Positions 55,706-64,000 of a DNA stretch of 64,000 bases are shown piece after piece. Made by a program: the position numbers and the translations under genes. Position 1 is the stretch's first letter. Each line of letters begins with the position of its first letter. The notes under the pieces are model-generated. The model ran no database searches, was not told the origin of the DNA, and saw only the letters and a program-made list of their open reading frames with translations. Source of the DNA: an uncultured SAR86 cluster bacterium (GTDB lineage Bacteria; Pseudomonadota; Gammaproteobacteria; Magnimaribacterales; D2472); the NCBI GenBank assembly GCA_902520495.1, contig CABYNW010000003.1:1-64000 (forward strand), in the 5' to 3' direction.

Positions 55706-56735
55706 AATAATTAAATCTTATAAAAAGTTTCTTATTGGCAATTTTTTTAATATTCCTGTTTGGGTGCTAAGAATAATTTTTCCTCAAGTCAGGACTAAGA
55801 TAAGAGAATCTAAAATTGATTTTCAATCGTATGCTTTTATAAAGTTAAATCCAAAAAGCACTCTACATACAATTAAAGAAAAAGATTTACCAAAAATTAG
55901 AAAGGTAATAGAGCACAATAAGATAACTAGCAAGCTATCTGTAAAATCTAAAGACTTAGTTGAAACAAAAGATCACTCTATATTTATAAAACATAAAAAT
56001 GATCAAATGTTGCTAAGAGAATATATACCTAAGAATATAGGCTCAGACAAAATAATTTTATTTTTTCATGGCGGAGGCTGGACCATTGATTCGGTCAATA
56101 CTTATGATGATATGGTTAAATATTTCTCTGATTATTTAAATATAAAAATATTTTCATTTGAATACAGTCTATCTCCTGAGGAAAAGTTTCCAAATGCTTT
56201 AAAGGAGGCTGAAGAAATATATAAGTGGCTTATTAATAGTGGAACTCCATCAAACAAAATCAGCCTATCTGGTGACAGTGCTGGCGCTCATATGGTTGCA
56301 TCCTTATCTTATAAATTAGCTAAACAGGGTTCAGAAATGCCTAACAGCTTATTGATGATATATCCTCCTTGTGATCCACAATTTAAATCTGAGTCAATAA
56401 ACCTTTTTAAGGATGAATATTTTTTATTACATTCTGACTTATCTTGGTTTTGGAATAAATTTAGAAAAAATCAGACCGATGAAGATAACCCAATGTTTAA
56501 TCTTTTAAAATTTGACTTAACCATAGCATTTCCACCTACTATTTTAGTAACCGGAGGCTTTGATCCTATATGTGATGAAGGGACACAATACGCAAACCTA
56601 TTAAAAAAACAAGGAACAAATATTAAAATATTAAATTATCCTACTTTATTTCATAACTTTGCATTCATGACAAAGTTACATACTGCTAGAAAGGCTGTTA
56701 ATAATTTTTTAGATGAATATAAAAAGATAGTCTAA
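55698..56735 (+). CDS. HSL-family alpha/beta hydrolase (esterase)
   Basis: A 345-residue hormone-sensitive-lipase-type esterase. The oxyanion motif HGGGW is at 124-128, the nucleophile Ser194 in GDSAG, the acid Asp in GFDPICDEG and the His in LFHNFAF. The first 50 residues are basic and hydrophobic (FFNIPVWVLRIIF), suggesting membrane contact. Such enzymes cleave medium-chain, terpenoid or sterol esters. It is divergent from the TonB receptor and under the same palindromes, so it may free the acid or alcohol taken up. The ATG lies inside an operator copy. Confidence 0.88.
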   Translation: MSQIIKSYKKFLIGNFFNIPVWVLRIIFPQVRTKIRESKIDFQSYAFIKLNPKSTLHTIKEKDLPKIRKVIEHNKITSKLSVKSKDLVETKDHSIFIKHKNDQMLLREYIPKNIGSDKIILFFHGGGWTIDSVNTYDDMVKYFSDYLNIKIFSFEYSLSPEEKFPNALKEAEEIYKWLINSGTPSNKISLSGDSAGAHMVASLSYKLAKQGSEMPNSLLMIYPPCDPQFKSESINLFKDEYFLLHSDLSWFWNKFRKNQTDEDNPMFNLLKFDLTIAFPPTILVTGGFDPICDEGTQYANLLKKQGTNIKILNYPTLFHNFAFMTKLHTARKAVNNFLDEYKKIV

Positions 56736-56753
56736 AATAGTCATTAATTTAAT

Positions 56754-57374
56754 ATGATTAAAATATACGCAACTGAAAATTCTAGAGCTGTCCGGCCTAT
56801 ATGGACTGCTGAGGAAATGGGTTTGGAGTACGATTTAATTATGATGCCGTTTCCTCCAAGAGTTTTTATGAAAGAGTACTTAGATATAAATATTCTTGGG
56901 ACCATACCATTTATGATTGACGGGAATATTGAAATGACTGAGTCAGTTGCAATTTGTCAATATTTAGTTGAAAAATATGGACCAACTGATCTTCAAGTCA
57001 AGCCAAATGAAAAAGATTATCCAGTATATTTAAATTGGCTATTCCATTCTGATGCAACATTAACATTTCCACAAACAGTGGTCCTAAGATATAAGTTTCA
57101 GGAACCTGGTGTTGCAGATGCTGCAGTTGAAGGTTATAGCAAGTGGTTTGTTTCAAGGTTAAAGCTTTTAGAAAAATCTTTAGATGGTAAAGATTATTTA
57201 TGCTCAGATCGTTTTACATTAGCAGATATATGTGTAAGTTATGCAATAAATTTAGCTTCAGTTCTAGATATCAAGCAAGCCTTCAAACCAAATATTACTA
57301 GATGGAGTGAGAATTTATTTTCAAGACCAGCTTTTATTAAAAGTAAAGATTATAGATATGAGCCAAATGAATAG
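56754..57374 (+). CDS. Glutathione S-transferase
   Basis: A 206-residue GST: thioredoxin-fold N-domain (IYATENSRAVRPIWTAEEMG, with the catalytic Ser/Tyr/Cys region at residues 8-11, then GTIPFMIDGNIEMTESVAI carrying the cis-Pro and the glutathione-binding Glu-Ser) and a helical C-domain with FTLADICVSYA. The N-terminal pattern resembles beta/zeta-type GSTs. It probably belongs to the operon of the esterase 18 bases upstream and could handle an electrophilic pathway intermediate, by context only. Overlaps the next gene by 17 bases. Confidence 0.87.
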   Translation: MIKIYATENSRAVRPIWTAEEMGLEYDLIMMPFPPRVFMKEYLDINILGTIPFMIDGNIEMTESVAICQYLVEKYGPTDLQVKPNEKDYPVYLNWLFHSDATLTFPQTVVLRYKFQEPGVADAAVEGYSKWFVSRLKLLEKSLDGKDYLCSDRFTLADICVSYAINLASVLDIKQAFKPNITRWSENLFSRPAFIKSKDYRYEPNE

Positions 57375-58614
57375 ATTAATTGTAAATATTTTCATTATTT
57401 TTTTAGCTATTAATTTGCATGCTAATACAACAAATCATATACAAACCATATATTTAGGATCTGGATGCTTTTGGGGGGCTGAAAAAGGTTATGAAAGCTT
57501 GAAGGGGGTTATCGATGCAGAGTCTGGTTATGCAAATGGATATGGAGTTAAACCTAATTACAGGTCAATAATTCAATTTAAAAACAAATACAATGAAAAT
57601 AATTTTGCTGAGGTTGTGAAAGTTACATTCAATAGCAATGCAATAACTTTAGAAGAGATTTTGAAACATTTTTTTGAAAACCATGACCCAACTCAACACA
57701 ACAGACAAGGTAATGATGTTGGAACTCAATATAGATCAACAATTCTTTTTGAAAACAAATCTCAAAAAAATCTCGCAATCAAAATAATGGATATTTATCA
57801 AGATTTATTAAATGCTGCAGGATATGGAAAATTAAAAACAAAACTCGAACCGTTAGATAATTTTTATCTTGCAGAAGATTACCATCAAGATTATTTAAAA
57901 AAGAATCCAAATGGATATTGCCCAGATCTTTCTACAGGCATTGTTTTTAATCAATCAGAAAAAGATTTTCATGACAATACAAGCTTACTTTCTGGAAAAC
58001 ATATTTTAATTTTAGATTCACAAGACTATTGTCCTTACTGTGAGAAACTTAAAAATGATGTAACAGATAAATATAAGGGTAGTATTCCTCTAACATATCG
58101 ATCCTCAGATCAGCTTCATGGATTAAGTATTGAATCCCCAACCTGGGCAACACCTTCTCTAATTTTATTAGAAGATGGAAAAGAAATTTTTAGTTATCAG
58201 GGATATATTGAATCTAAAGATTTTTATAAAATTTTAGGTAGGTTTAAATTAGGCAATACTGAGGCATATGATGTTGCTTTTAATAAAGGAACTGATTCAA
58301 GATTTTGTAAAGAATATGAAATTTTTAAGAATACTCCCGAAGGAGTTTTTATAGACAAGTTAAGCGGAGAACCTTTATTTGATACTAAAGATAGATTTGT
58401 ATCTCGCTCAGGTTGGCTTTCTTTTACTAAACCAGTAGATGGCTCTGTATATGAATTGCCCGATAATAGTTTTGGAATGAGAAGAACGGAAATTAGATCT
58501 GTCTCATCAGATATTCACCTAGGTCATGTTTTTGATGATGGTCCAAATGGAATGCCAAGATACTGTATTAATGCAACAGTTTTAGAATTTAAAGCTAGAA
58601 AGCAAACTATTTAA
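57358..58614 (+). CDS. Exported MsrA-thioredoxin-MsrB methionine sulfoxide reductase fusion
   Basis: A 418-residue three-domain repair enzyme. After a signal peptide (about 1-22), MsrA (about 30-190) has the catalytic Cys37 in GCFWG. A thioredoxin-like domain (about 205-300) has CPYC at 225-228. MsrB (about 310-410) has HLGHVFDDGPNG and the catalytic Cys403 in RYCINATVLEF. Neisserial PilB has the order thioredoxin-MsrA-MsrB, so this order is unusual. MsrB lacks zinc cysteines and has Ser351 where PilB has the recycling Cys before GW. It reduces both oxidised methionine isomers in the periplasm (inferred). The ATG at 57358 or 57367 fits the signal peptide; the gene overlaps the GST. Confidence 0.88.
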   Translation: MSQMNRLIVNIFIIFLAINLHANTTNHIQTIYLGSGCFWGAEKGYESLKGVIDAESGYANGYGVKPNYRSIIQFKNKYNENNFAEVVKVTFNSNAITLEEILKHFFENHDPTQHNRQGNDVGTQYRSTILFENKSQKNLAIKIMDIYQDLLNAAGYGKLKTKLEPLDNFYLAEDYHQDYLKKNPNGYCPDLSTGIVFNQSEKDFHDNTSLLSGKHILILDSQDYCPYCEKLKNDVTDKYKGSIPLTYRSSDQLHGLSIESPTWATPSLILLEDGKEIFSYQGYIESKDFYKILGRFKLGNTEAYDVAFNKGTDSRFCKEYEIFKNTPEGVFIDKLSGEPLFDTKDRFVSRSGWLSFTKPVDGSVYELPDNSFGMRRTEIRSVSSDIHLGHVFDDGPNGMPRYCINATVLEFKARKQTI

Positions 58615-60551
58615 TAAGTAATTCCATACCCATATTCATAAGTTGGGTTAATAGAGTCGTCAGGCAAATCCTCTTTTTGATTTAGAACAGATTCCATTGA
58701 TAAAGGTATTTCAAAAGGAAGTTTCCCGGATGGATTAAATTCTCCAAAAATCCCTTCAAATATAATTTCATCTAAAACTCCAAAGGTACCAATAAGGGCA
58801 GATGAATGATTTTTAATATCTTCTAAGATTGCAGGTCTATTTAAATCTACAACGATAACCAAATCTTGAATTTGAGAATAGTTTTTAATTTTTGATTTTA
58901 TTTCATCATTAAAATTTAAATCTCCGTTTGGGAACAAAGTACTTAGAAAATTATCGAATAATCTATTTAAACCAGATTGCTGATTACCATTAAAGACAGT
59001 ATGAATATACATTATGATTACATCAGCATCAGCTGGACTATCAGTTACAGTGCCATATTTTCTAGCAATGTCCTTATTCAGTCCGTCTACAAATATTTTA
59101 GTATTTTTTTTAAGAGGTAAAAGTTCCTTATTTTCAAGCAAAACTATAGATTTTCTTTGTGCCTCAAGTCCTGCTTCAACATTTTCTTTAGTATTAACCC
59201 TAAATTTAACTTCATTTTCATTTACATAAGGGTTATCAAATAAACCTAATTCAAATTTATTTATTAAAATTCTTTTTACTGATCTATTAATTCTTTCTTC
59301 AGAAATCTTATTTTCTGAAACTAGCTTAATAAGATGAGAGGTATCTATTTCACCACCATATTGATCAATACCTGCATTGATAGATTTTTCATATCTTTCC
59401 TCAATCGACAGAGAATCTACTCCCCAATGTCTCCCAGTTATTATCCCCCAATCTGAACAAATAACACCTTTAAAGCCGAGTTCTTCTCTTAATAAGTCTG
59501 TAAGAATATATTTATTAAATGCCATAGCCACATCATCATTTGTTTGTGAAACAGGTATTCCATAATAAGGCATTATTACTTTAAGATTGTTTTCAATTGC
59601 GCTTATAAATGGAATCAAATGATAGTCAAAATTATTACCTGGATATATTTGATTTCTACCACTAAATAAATGTGGATCGAGCCCATTTTCCTGCGGACCG
59701 CCTCCTGGAAAGTGTTTTACCATCGTATGCACACTTTGATTATTAATTTCATTACCCTGAAATCCATTCATATAAGCTAATGTCATCTTATTTGACAAGT
59801 CTGCATTAGAACCAAAAGTTCCAAAGTTTCGAGCCCAGCGTGGCTCTGTTGCTAAATCAGACATTGGATGAAGAGCTGTTCTAATTCCTACTGCAAGATA
59901 TTCTTGTTTTGCAATTTCACCAAAATTTTTAACGATTGAAGGATTATTTGTTGCTGCAAATCCTAGTTGAGAAGGCCATTTTGAAAAACCATCAACTGAA
60001 AAAGAAGCAACTCCTCCTCCTTTTGGAACTTCATGAATAGGATCAGAGCTTATAGTTATTGGAATTCCCAATCTTGTTCTTGAGGCTATCCTTTGAAATT
60101 TATTTATTTTGATAGCTAGTTCCTCAGGACTAGGATTTCCGTAAAGATTAAAATGAGAGATGTTTTTAAAAAGAATTTGTGATTCGGGTAGCTTACGACC
60201 TCTTATTAATACCTCATAAATAAACATTGGTAAATCAGCATTAAGAGTGAAGGGTGGATGAAACATTTGACCAACCTTTTCTTCTAAATACATTTGGTTA
60301 ATAAGATCATCAGCTCTAATATTTGAATTAAGCCTATGATCCTCATATATGTCTAACTTATTATTTTTATTTAAATCACGAAAAATTTTCTCATCAATAT
60401 TTAACATATTAACTTCGTCATAAAGAGAGTTTTTTATTCTTATTTTCTCTGCAGGCTTAATAGTATTAAAAACAACCCATACCATACATACTATTAATAG
60501 AAATAAAAAAATTGCTAAAGATTTTTTTAAAAAGGTAGAGATGTTCAACAA
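58611..60551 (-). CDS. Membrane-anchored or exported GH3 glycoside hydrolase
   Basis: A 646-residue family 3 beta-glycosidase. A single hydrophobic N-terminal segment (about 8-30) looks like an anchor or uncleaved signal. Next comes the TIM barrel with VKHFPGGGPQENGLDPHLF and VICSDWG, in which the Asp is the nucleophile, and then the alpha/beta sandwich domain. The IYEDHRL insert before the barrel (NKNNKLDIYED) looks like a calcium-binding loop. Likely acts on beta-glucosides or oligosaccharides outside the cytoplasm. TTG 60551 is the probable start. It is convergent with the Msr fusion, overlapping by 4 bases. Confidence 0.87.
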   Translation of the reverse strand: MLNISTFLKKSLAIFLFLLIVCMVWVVFNTIKPAEKIRIKNSLYDEVNMLNIDEKIFRDLNKNNKLDIYEDHRLNSNIRADDLINQMYLEEKVGQMFHPPFTLNADLPMFIYEVLIRGRKLPESQILFKNISHFNLYGNPSPEELAIKINKFQRIASRTRLGIPITISSDPIHEVPKGGGVASFSVDGFSKWPSQLGFAATNNPSIVKNFGEIAKQEYLAVGIRTALHPMSDLATEPRWARNFGTFGSNADLSNKMTLAYMNGFQGNEINNQSVHTMVKHFPGGGPQENGLDPHLFSGRNQIYPGNNFDYHLIPFISAIENNLKVIMPYYGIPVSQTNDDVAMAFNKYILTDLLREELGFKGVICSDWGIITGRHWGVDSLSIEERYEKSINAGIDQYGGEIDTSHLIKLVSENKISEERINRSVKRILINKFELGLFDNPYVNENEVKFRVNTKENVEAGLEAQRKSIVLLENKELLPLKKNTKIFVDGLNKDIARKYGTVTDSPADADVIIMYIHTVFNGNQQSGLNRLFDNFLSTLFPNGDLNFNDEIKSKIKNYSQIQDLVIVVDLNRPAILEDIKNHSSALIGTFGVLDEIIFEGIFGEFNPSGKLPFEIPLSMESVLNQKEDLPDDSINPTYEYGYGITY

Positions 60552-60573
60552 TTGAATTTAATCCATTTTTTAA

Positions 60574-61728
60574 TTAATCATCAAAGAACCCGTTGATTCT
60601 TTCATATGATTCTATAAATTCTTCCTTAAATTTTTGGACTGTTTGACCTGCACTTATAGTTTCATCTACCAGTCCTATGCCTTGTCCAACCCAGTATGTT
60701 TCAAGCTGTTTTGCGCCTTCGTGACCAATAGCGGCTTGATCTGCTACCTTTTTAAGAGCAGGCTCACTAACCATTGTTTGCAGAGGCATTGGTAATGGCT
60801 CAGGGGCATCTTTATCCTCCCAAGCTTCTACCCATGGCGATGTAAGTTGTCTTGAGTGTTTGCCAGTTCTACTTTTTGATCTAACAGTATGGCTGGATGA
60901 GGCTGCAACTAGTTTCTCTTTTATATTGTCAGAAGTTTCTGCTTCTGTTGTTGGTAAGAAAACTGAAGCACACCATGCACCGTCTGCTCCCATAGCCATA
61001 ACCCCAGCCATTTGCTCACCAGTACAAATTCCACCAGCGGCTAAAATAGGTACATTGCCATAAGGCTTTAGAGCTCTTCTGACCTCGGGAACAAGAACCA
61101 TAGTGGACACACTTCCACAATGACCTCCACCTTCTGTTCCTGAGACAACAATAATATCTACTCCAGCTTCTGCTTGTTTAACTGCATGTTGTTTTGCTCC
61201 AACGAGTGCTGCAACTGGAACATTATTTTCCTTGCCCATATCTAACATCCATTTTGGTGGAACACCCAAAGCATTAGCAACAAGACTAATTGGATGCGAA
61301 AAAGCAACTTTTAAGACTTCCTTAGCACCATCAAGGCCTGCGCCCAAAACTTGATTTGAATTTTGTTCTGCTCTTACAGATTCTGAATCGCCCCTTAGAT
61401 CTGAGGAATCAATATCATGTTGCTCAAGAATATCTGCTCTAAACTCTCTATGCTCTTGAGGAATCATAGCTCTAAGGTCATCTGTAGTAAGGTTTTCACC
61501 TTTACCAACATAAGAATTAGGAACTAATACATCCACCCCATAAGGCATCCCATTTACATTTTCATCGATCCAAGATAATTCTATCTCAAGTTTTTCAGGA
61601 GTAAGACCTACCGCTCCAAGAACTCCCATTCCACCTGCCTTAGAGACTGCAGCAACAACATCCCTACAATGACTAAATGCAACCAAAGGAAATTCAATAT
61701 CTAATAATTCGCATATCTGTGATTTCAT
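60574..61728 (-). CDS. Nitronate monooxygenase-family flavoprotein
   Basis: A 384-residue FMN TIM-barrel enzyme of the 2-nitropropane dioxygenase/NMO family. It shows PLVAFSHCRDVVAAVSKAGG and MGVLGAVG at the N-terminus, VVSGTEGGGHCGSVSTMVLV for the phosphate and catalytic-His region, and ILAAGGICTGEQMAGVMAMG. Nitronate oxidation is the reference reaction, but many members act on other substrates, and the first 50 residues differ from typical class I NMOs. Divergent from rraA; no operon partners on the same strand besides the GH3 gene 22 bases downstream. Confidence 0.83.
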   Translation of the reverse strand: MKSQICELLDIEFPLVAFSHCRDVVAAVSKAGGMGVLGAVGLTPEKLEIELSWIDENVNGMPYGVDVLVPNSYVGKGENLTTDDLRAMIPQEHREFRADILEQHDIDSSDLRGDSESVRAEQNSNQVLGAGLDGAKEVLKVAFSHPISLVANALGVPPKWMLDMGKENNVPVAALVGAKQHAVKQAEAGVDIIVVSGTEGGGHCGSVSTMVLVPEVRRALKPYGNVPILAAGGICTGEQMAGVMAMGADGAWCASVFLPTTEAETSDNIKEKLVAASSSHTVRSKSRTGKHSRQLTSPWVEAWEDKDAPEPLPMPLQTMVSEPALKKVADQAAIGHEGAKQLETYWVGQGIGLVDETISAGQTVQKFKEEFIESYERINGFFDD

Positions 61729-61803
61729 AATTACCCCCTAGACTAAGTACCTTATAGTTTATATTACTTACTTTAAATTGAGAATGAATTAAAATAGGGC
61801 ACT

Positions 61804-62289
61804 ATGATAAATTTTACAGTTCCTGATATTTGTGATCAAAATGATGATATCCAAATTGGAGAATTATTTTTAAGTTCTTTCGGAGCGATAAATAAATTTT
61901 GTGGTGAAATTCATACTGCAAAATGCGAACATTCTAATAGTGTTGTAAAAGAATTAGTTCAAAATGATGGAGAAGGAAAAGTTTTATGCATAAATCATAC
62001 TGGATCAGAATTATGCTCAATGGTGGGAGATCAAATTGCACAAACAGCATTCGAAAATAATTGGAATGGCATTATCACTAATGGTTTTATAAGAGATATC
62101 GAAGTCATTCAAAATATTAATATAGGTTTGTATGCATTAGGTACTTATCCAAAAAAAACTGATAAATTAAAAGGAATTGGAGAAAAGGATGTACCTATAC
62201 AACTTGGTAATGTGGATATAAATCCAGGTTATTGGATTTATATAGATACTAATGGTTGGGTTGTTGCTTCAAAGAAATTAGAACTTTAA
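61804..62289 (+). CDS. rraA: RraA family: regulator of RNase E activity or aldolase homologue
   Basis: A 161-residue protein of the RraA fold, length matching E. coli RraA (161). It begins FTVPDICDQ and has the conserved ITNGFIRDIEVI, followed by LYALGTYPKK and a C-terminal YIDTNGWVVAS. In E. coli it inhibits RNase E; in other bacteria homologues are aldolases acting on 4-hydroxy-4-methyl-2-oxoglutarate. Length and N-terminus favour RraA. Its 3' end overlaps the PlsC-type gene by 12 bases (convergent). Confidence 0.9.
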   Translation: MINFTVPDICDQNDDIQIGELFLSSFGAINKFCGEIHTAKCEHSNSVVKELVQNDGEGKVLCINHTGSELCSMVGDQIAQTAFENNWNGIITNGFIRDIEVIQNINIGLYALGTYPKKTDKLKGIGEKDVPIQLGNVDINPGYWIYIDTNGWVVASKKLEL

Positions 62290-63165
62290 TTTTTCAATAT
62301 CAATATCTTTTTGAATCCAGATTGTTTCAATCCATTCCTTAAAATCCTCTCTATACTGTTTATCATTTGAATAATTTTTTCCTTTGAGTTTTTCAGGAAT
62401 ATCATATTTTTTTACCAAAATTTTGACATTTTTCATTTCACCGGTAAGAAAAGACCACCCATCTCTTTTATTGCTTTGGTAAACAACAGAATAATCTATC
62501 AAGGTATCAATATTTTGAATTGCAGATAATGCTGTAGCCATTCCACCTACCTTAGGAATTAGTAAATTTTTGTATGGTGAGCCTTGATCTTTATGTTTCT
62601 CTTTTGTGAATCTTGTTCCCTCAGCGTAACTAAAAATAGTGGATGGGCATCTAAGAAATCTTTTACATGACTTTATTGTATTATCGTAATCTTTTTTTAT
62701 AAGAGATGGATCTTTCTCAATCGCTCTTTTTGAATGTCTATTTACAAAAGGCATATTAAGCGTTTTATTCGCAAGAAATACATACGGAATCCACCATAAT
62801 TCTTTTTTCATAAAAAATTTTAGTAATGGTATTCTGTAATTTGCTGAAACTAAAAGTACAAAAATATCAGCCCAAGATTGATGATTTGACATAGCCATAT
62901 ACCATTTTGTTCTATCAAAATTTCTATCATCACTAATTATTTGTATGGTATTTCCATGCATCAATAACATAATAAGTTTTATACCATATACAGTTAGGTC
63001 TCCAATAAAATTAGAAAATTTAGCAAGAGAAATTTTAAAAGCTTTTATTGGGATGATAGCTCTAGGAATATTTACAATAGCCAAAGTACCAAAACCAATT
63101 GTTAGTTCAACAATAATTAAAATAAAAGTTATCAAGCCTATCAAGCTCGATTTAATAATATTCAT
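62278..63165 (-). CDS. PlsC-type acyltransferase (YihG-like)
   Basis: A 295-residue membrane acyltransferase. A hydrophobic N-terminus (about 5-38) precedes the HX4D motif NHQSWAD, the second block MPFVNRHSKRAI and the phosphate-binding EGTRF motif. The long insertion and YKNLLIPKVGG segment are typical of the YihG branch of lysophosphatidate acyltransferases. It would acylate the sn-2 position of lysophosphatidate or a related lipid. It starts 18 bases after the acyl-CoA dehydrogenase stop. Confidence 0.9.
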   Translation of the reverse strand: MNIIKSSLIGLITFILIIVELTIGFGTLAIVNIPRAIIPIKAFKISLAKFSNFIGDLTVYGIKLIMLLMHGNTIQIISDDRNFDRTKWYMAMSNHQSWADIFVLLVSANYRIPLLKFFMKKELWWIPYVFLANKTLNMPFVNRHSKRAIEKDPSLIKKDYDNTIKSCKRFLRCPSTIFSYAEGTRFTKEKHKDQGSPYKNLLIPKVGGMATALSAIQNIDTLIDYSVVYQSNKRDGWSFLTGEMKNVKILVKKYDIPEKLKGKNYSNDKQYREDFKEWIETIWIQKDIDIEKLKF

Positions 63166-63183
63166 TCTGCTATAAATGTTTTT

Positions 63184-64000
63184 CTAAAATCCACTAAGAT
63201 TTGCATATCTTTCAGTATGATATTTTGAGCTACCAAATATTTGTTCTGCAACTCTTGCCCTTTTAAGGAAGAAACCAATATCATACTCATCTGTTACACC
63301 AATACCTCCATGCATTTGAACAGCCTCATTAGAAACTAAATGCAGGGTTTCTCCAGCCACAGTTTTTGCTAAACTTGATAATCTCTGTAACTCGTTAGAT
63401 CCCTCATCTGCAGCTTTCATGGCACCCATAACTGAAGATTTTGTAAGTTCTATTTCACAAAACATTTCTGCAGCCCTGTGTTGAAGTGCTTGAAATGAAC
63501 CAATAAGCACTCCAAACTGTTTTCTTTGTTTTAAATAATCTAATGTCATCTCAAAGGCAGCCTCTGCATTTCCTAACATCTCTGAAGCCATAGCAATCCT
63601 TCCAATATCAAGAATATCTTCAACTGTTTCTCCTCCTGTTTCAAGATCACCTAAGATGTTAGAATCAGGAATTTCTACTTCACTAAAATTTATATTTGCA
63701 TAATTTCTTGAATCCGCCATGTCGAGCTTTATTTTATCTATTCCTTTAGAATCAGAATTAACTAAAAAAAGTGTTAGTCCTGCCATATCACCCTTATTTC
63801 CAGAAGTTCTTGCTAATAAAATTATTAAATCAGCACTCGCACCATCAATCACAAAAGTTTTCTTACCATTAACAATAAAGTTGGAACCTTCTTTTTTTGC
63901 AATAATTTCTGTATTAGCTGGATTATGATGACTTGATTCATCTATAGCTAGAGATGTAGTTAATTCTCCATTTACAATTTTTGGAAGGTACTTTTGCTTT
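63184..64000 (-). CDS. Acyl-CoA dehydrogenase, 5' end beyond the window
   Basis: The frame stays open to the window edge and reads KIVNGELTTSLAIDES... followed by NFIVNGKKTFVIDGASADL, standard acyl-CoA dehydrogenase middle-domain sequence. A GTG at 63852 is an internal codon, not the start. The C-domain has RKQFGVLIGSFQALQHRAAEM and MHGGIGVTDEYDIGFFLKR, characteristic of the FadE-type second subunit seen in paired dehydrogenases. About 272 residues are visible; perhaps 100 are missing. Substrate unknown. Confidence 0.9.
   Translation of the reverse strand, partial: KQKYLPKIVNGELTTSLAIDESSHHNPANTEIIAKKEGSNFIVNGKKTFVIDGASADLIILLARTSGNKGDMAGLTLFLVNSDSKGIDKIKLDMADSRNYANINFSEVEIPDSNILGDLETGGETVEDILDIGRIAMASEMLGNAEAAFEMTLDYLKQRKQFGVLIGSFQALQHRAAEMFCEIELTKSSVMGAMKAADEGSNELQRLSSLAKTVAGETLHLVSNEAVQMHGGIGVTDEYDIGFFLKRARVAEQIFGSSKYHTERYANLSGF

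Noticed and set aside
63184-63852. Treating the acyl-CoA dehydrogenase as starting at 63852
   Set aside because: That codon is an internal GTG; the frame and family sequence continue without a stop to the window edge.
1-64000. CRISPR arrays, prophage, insertion sequences or a defence island
   Set aside because: No spaced direct repeats, transposase, integrase or phage structural genes were seen; the content is metabolic and housekeeping.

Overview
The window is a gene-dense, AT-rich stretch of bacterial chromosome with very short intergenic gaps; no gene-free stretch exceeds about 160 bases. Gammaproteobacterial markers (PhhB, Prc, NagZ, RraA, an IHF/HU protein), two TonB-dependent receptors, a class I photolyase, many acyl-CoA enzymes, strong AGA/A-T codon preference and frequent TTG starts suggest a streamlined marine surface gammaproteobacterium. 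SAR86-like is my best guess; this is inference and no rRNA is present. No IS element, prophage or CRISPR array was seen.

Layout. 0-9.3 kb: exported Ig-repeat protein, IHF/HU protein, tRNA-Pro(GGG), carboxylesterase, TerB-like protein, nucleotide-sugar dehydratase, PQQ-type sugar dehydrogenase, inositol-monophosphatase-family enzyme and photolyase. 9.3-15.3 kb: formate-THF ligase, aldehyde dehydrogenase, class II aldolase, fumarase C, PhhB. 15.3-27 kb: purine-linked block (NCS2 permease, phosphoribosyltransferase, guaB, guaA, apt), a TonB receptor with a near-perfect sigma-54 promoter, and an acyltransferase-3/SGNH gene with unlike codon use. 27-36 kb: SDR, NagZ, cupin, FATP-type CoA ligase, a saccharopine-dehydrogenase-like reductase, a translationally coupled methyltransferase/APS-kinase-like/nucleotidylyltransferase trio, and a divergent DmdA-like aminomethyltransferase. 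36-39.5 kb: tadA, GNAT, xthA, prc.

39.5-57.4 kb is the most distinctive region. One long minus-strand operon (two acyl-CoA dehydrogenases, crotonase, AtuA-family protein, TetR, and both subunits of a biotin carboxylase of the methylcrotonyl/geranyl-CoA type) has a perfect 28-bp inverted repeat at its promoter. Next to it lies a second module: a crotonase resembling 6-oxocamphor hydrolase, an MFS transporter, an acyl-CoA synthetase, a second TetR, a TonB receptor, an HSL-type esterase and a GST. A shared TGAGA-N4-TCTCA palindrome occurs in both divergent promoter regions of this second module. Together they look like an uptake-to-CoA catabolic system for a terpenoid-like or other branched/cyclic compound; the substrate is inferred, not shown.

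57.4-64 kb: an MsrA-thioredoxin-MsrB fusion in an unusual domain order, a secreted GH3 enzyme, a nitronate monooxygenase, RraA, a PlsC-type acyltransferase and an acyl-CoA dehydrogenase cut by the window edge.
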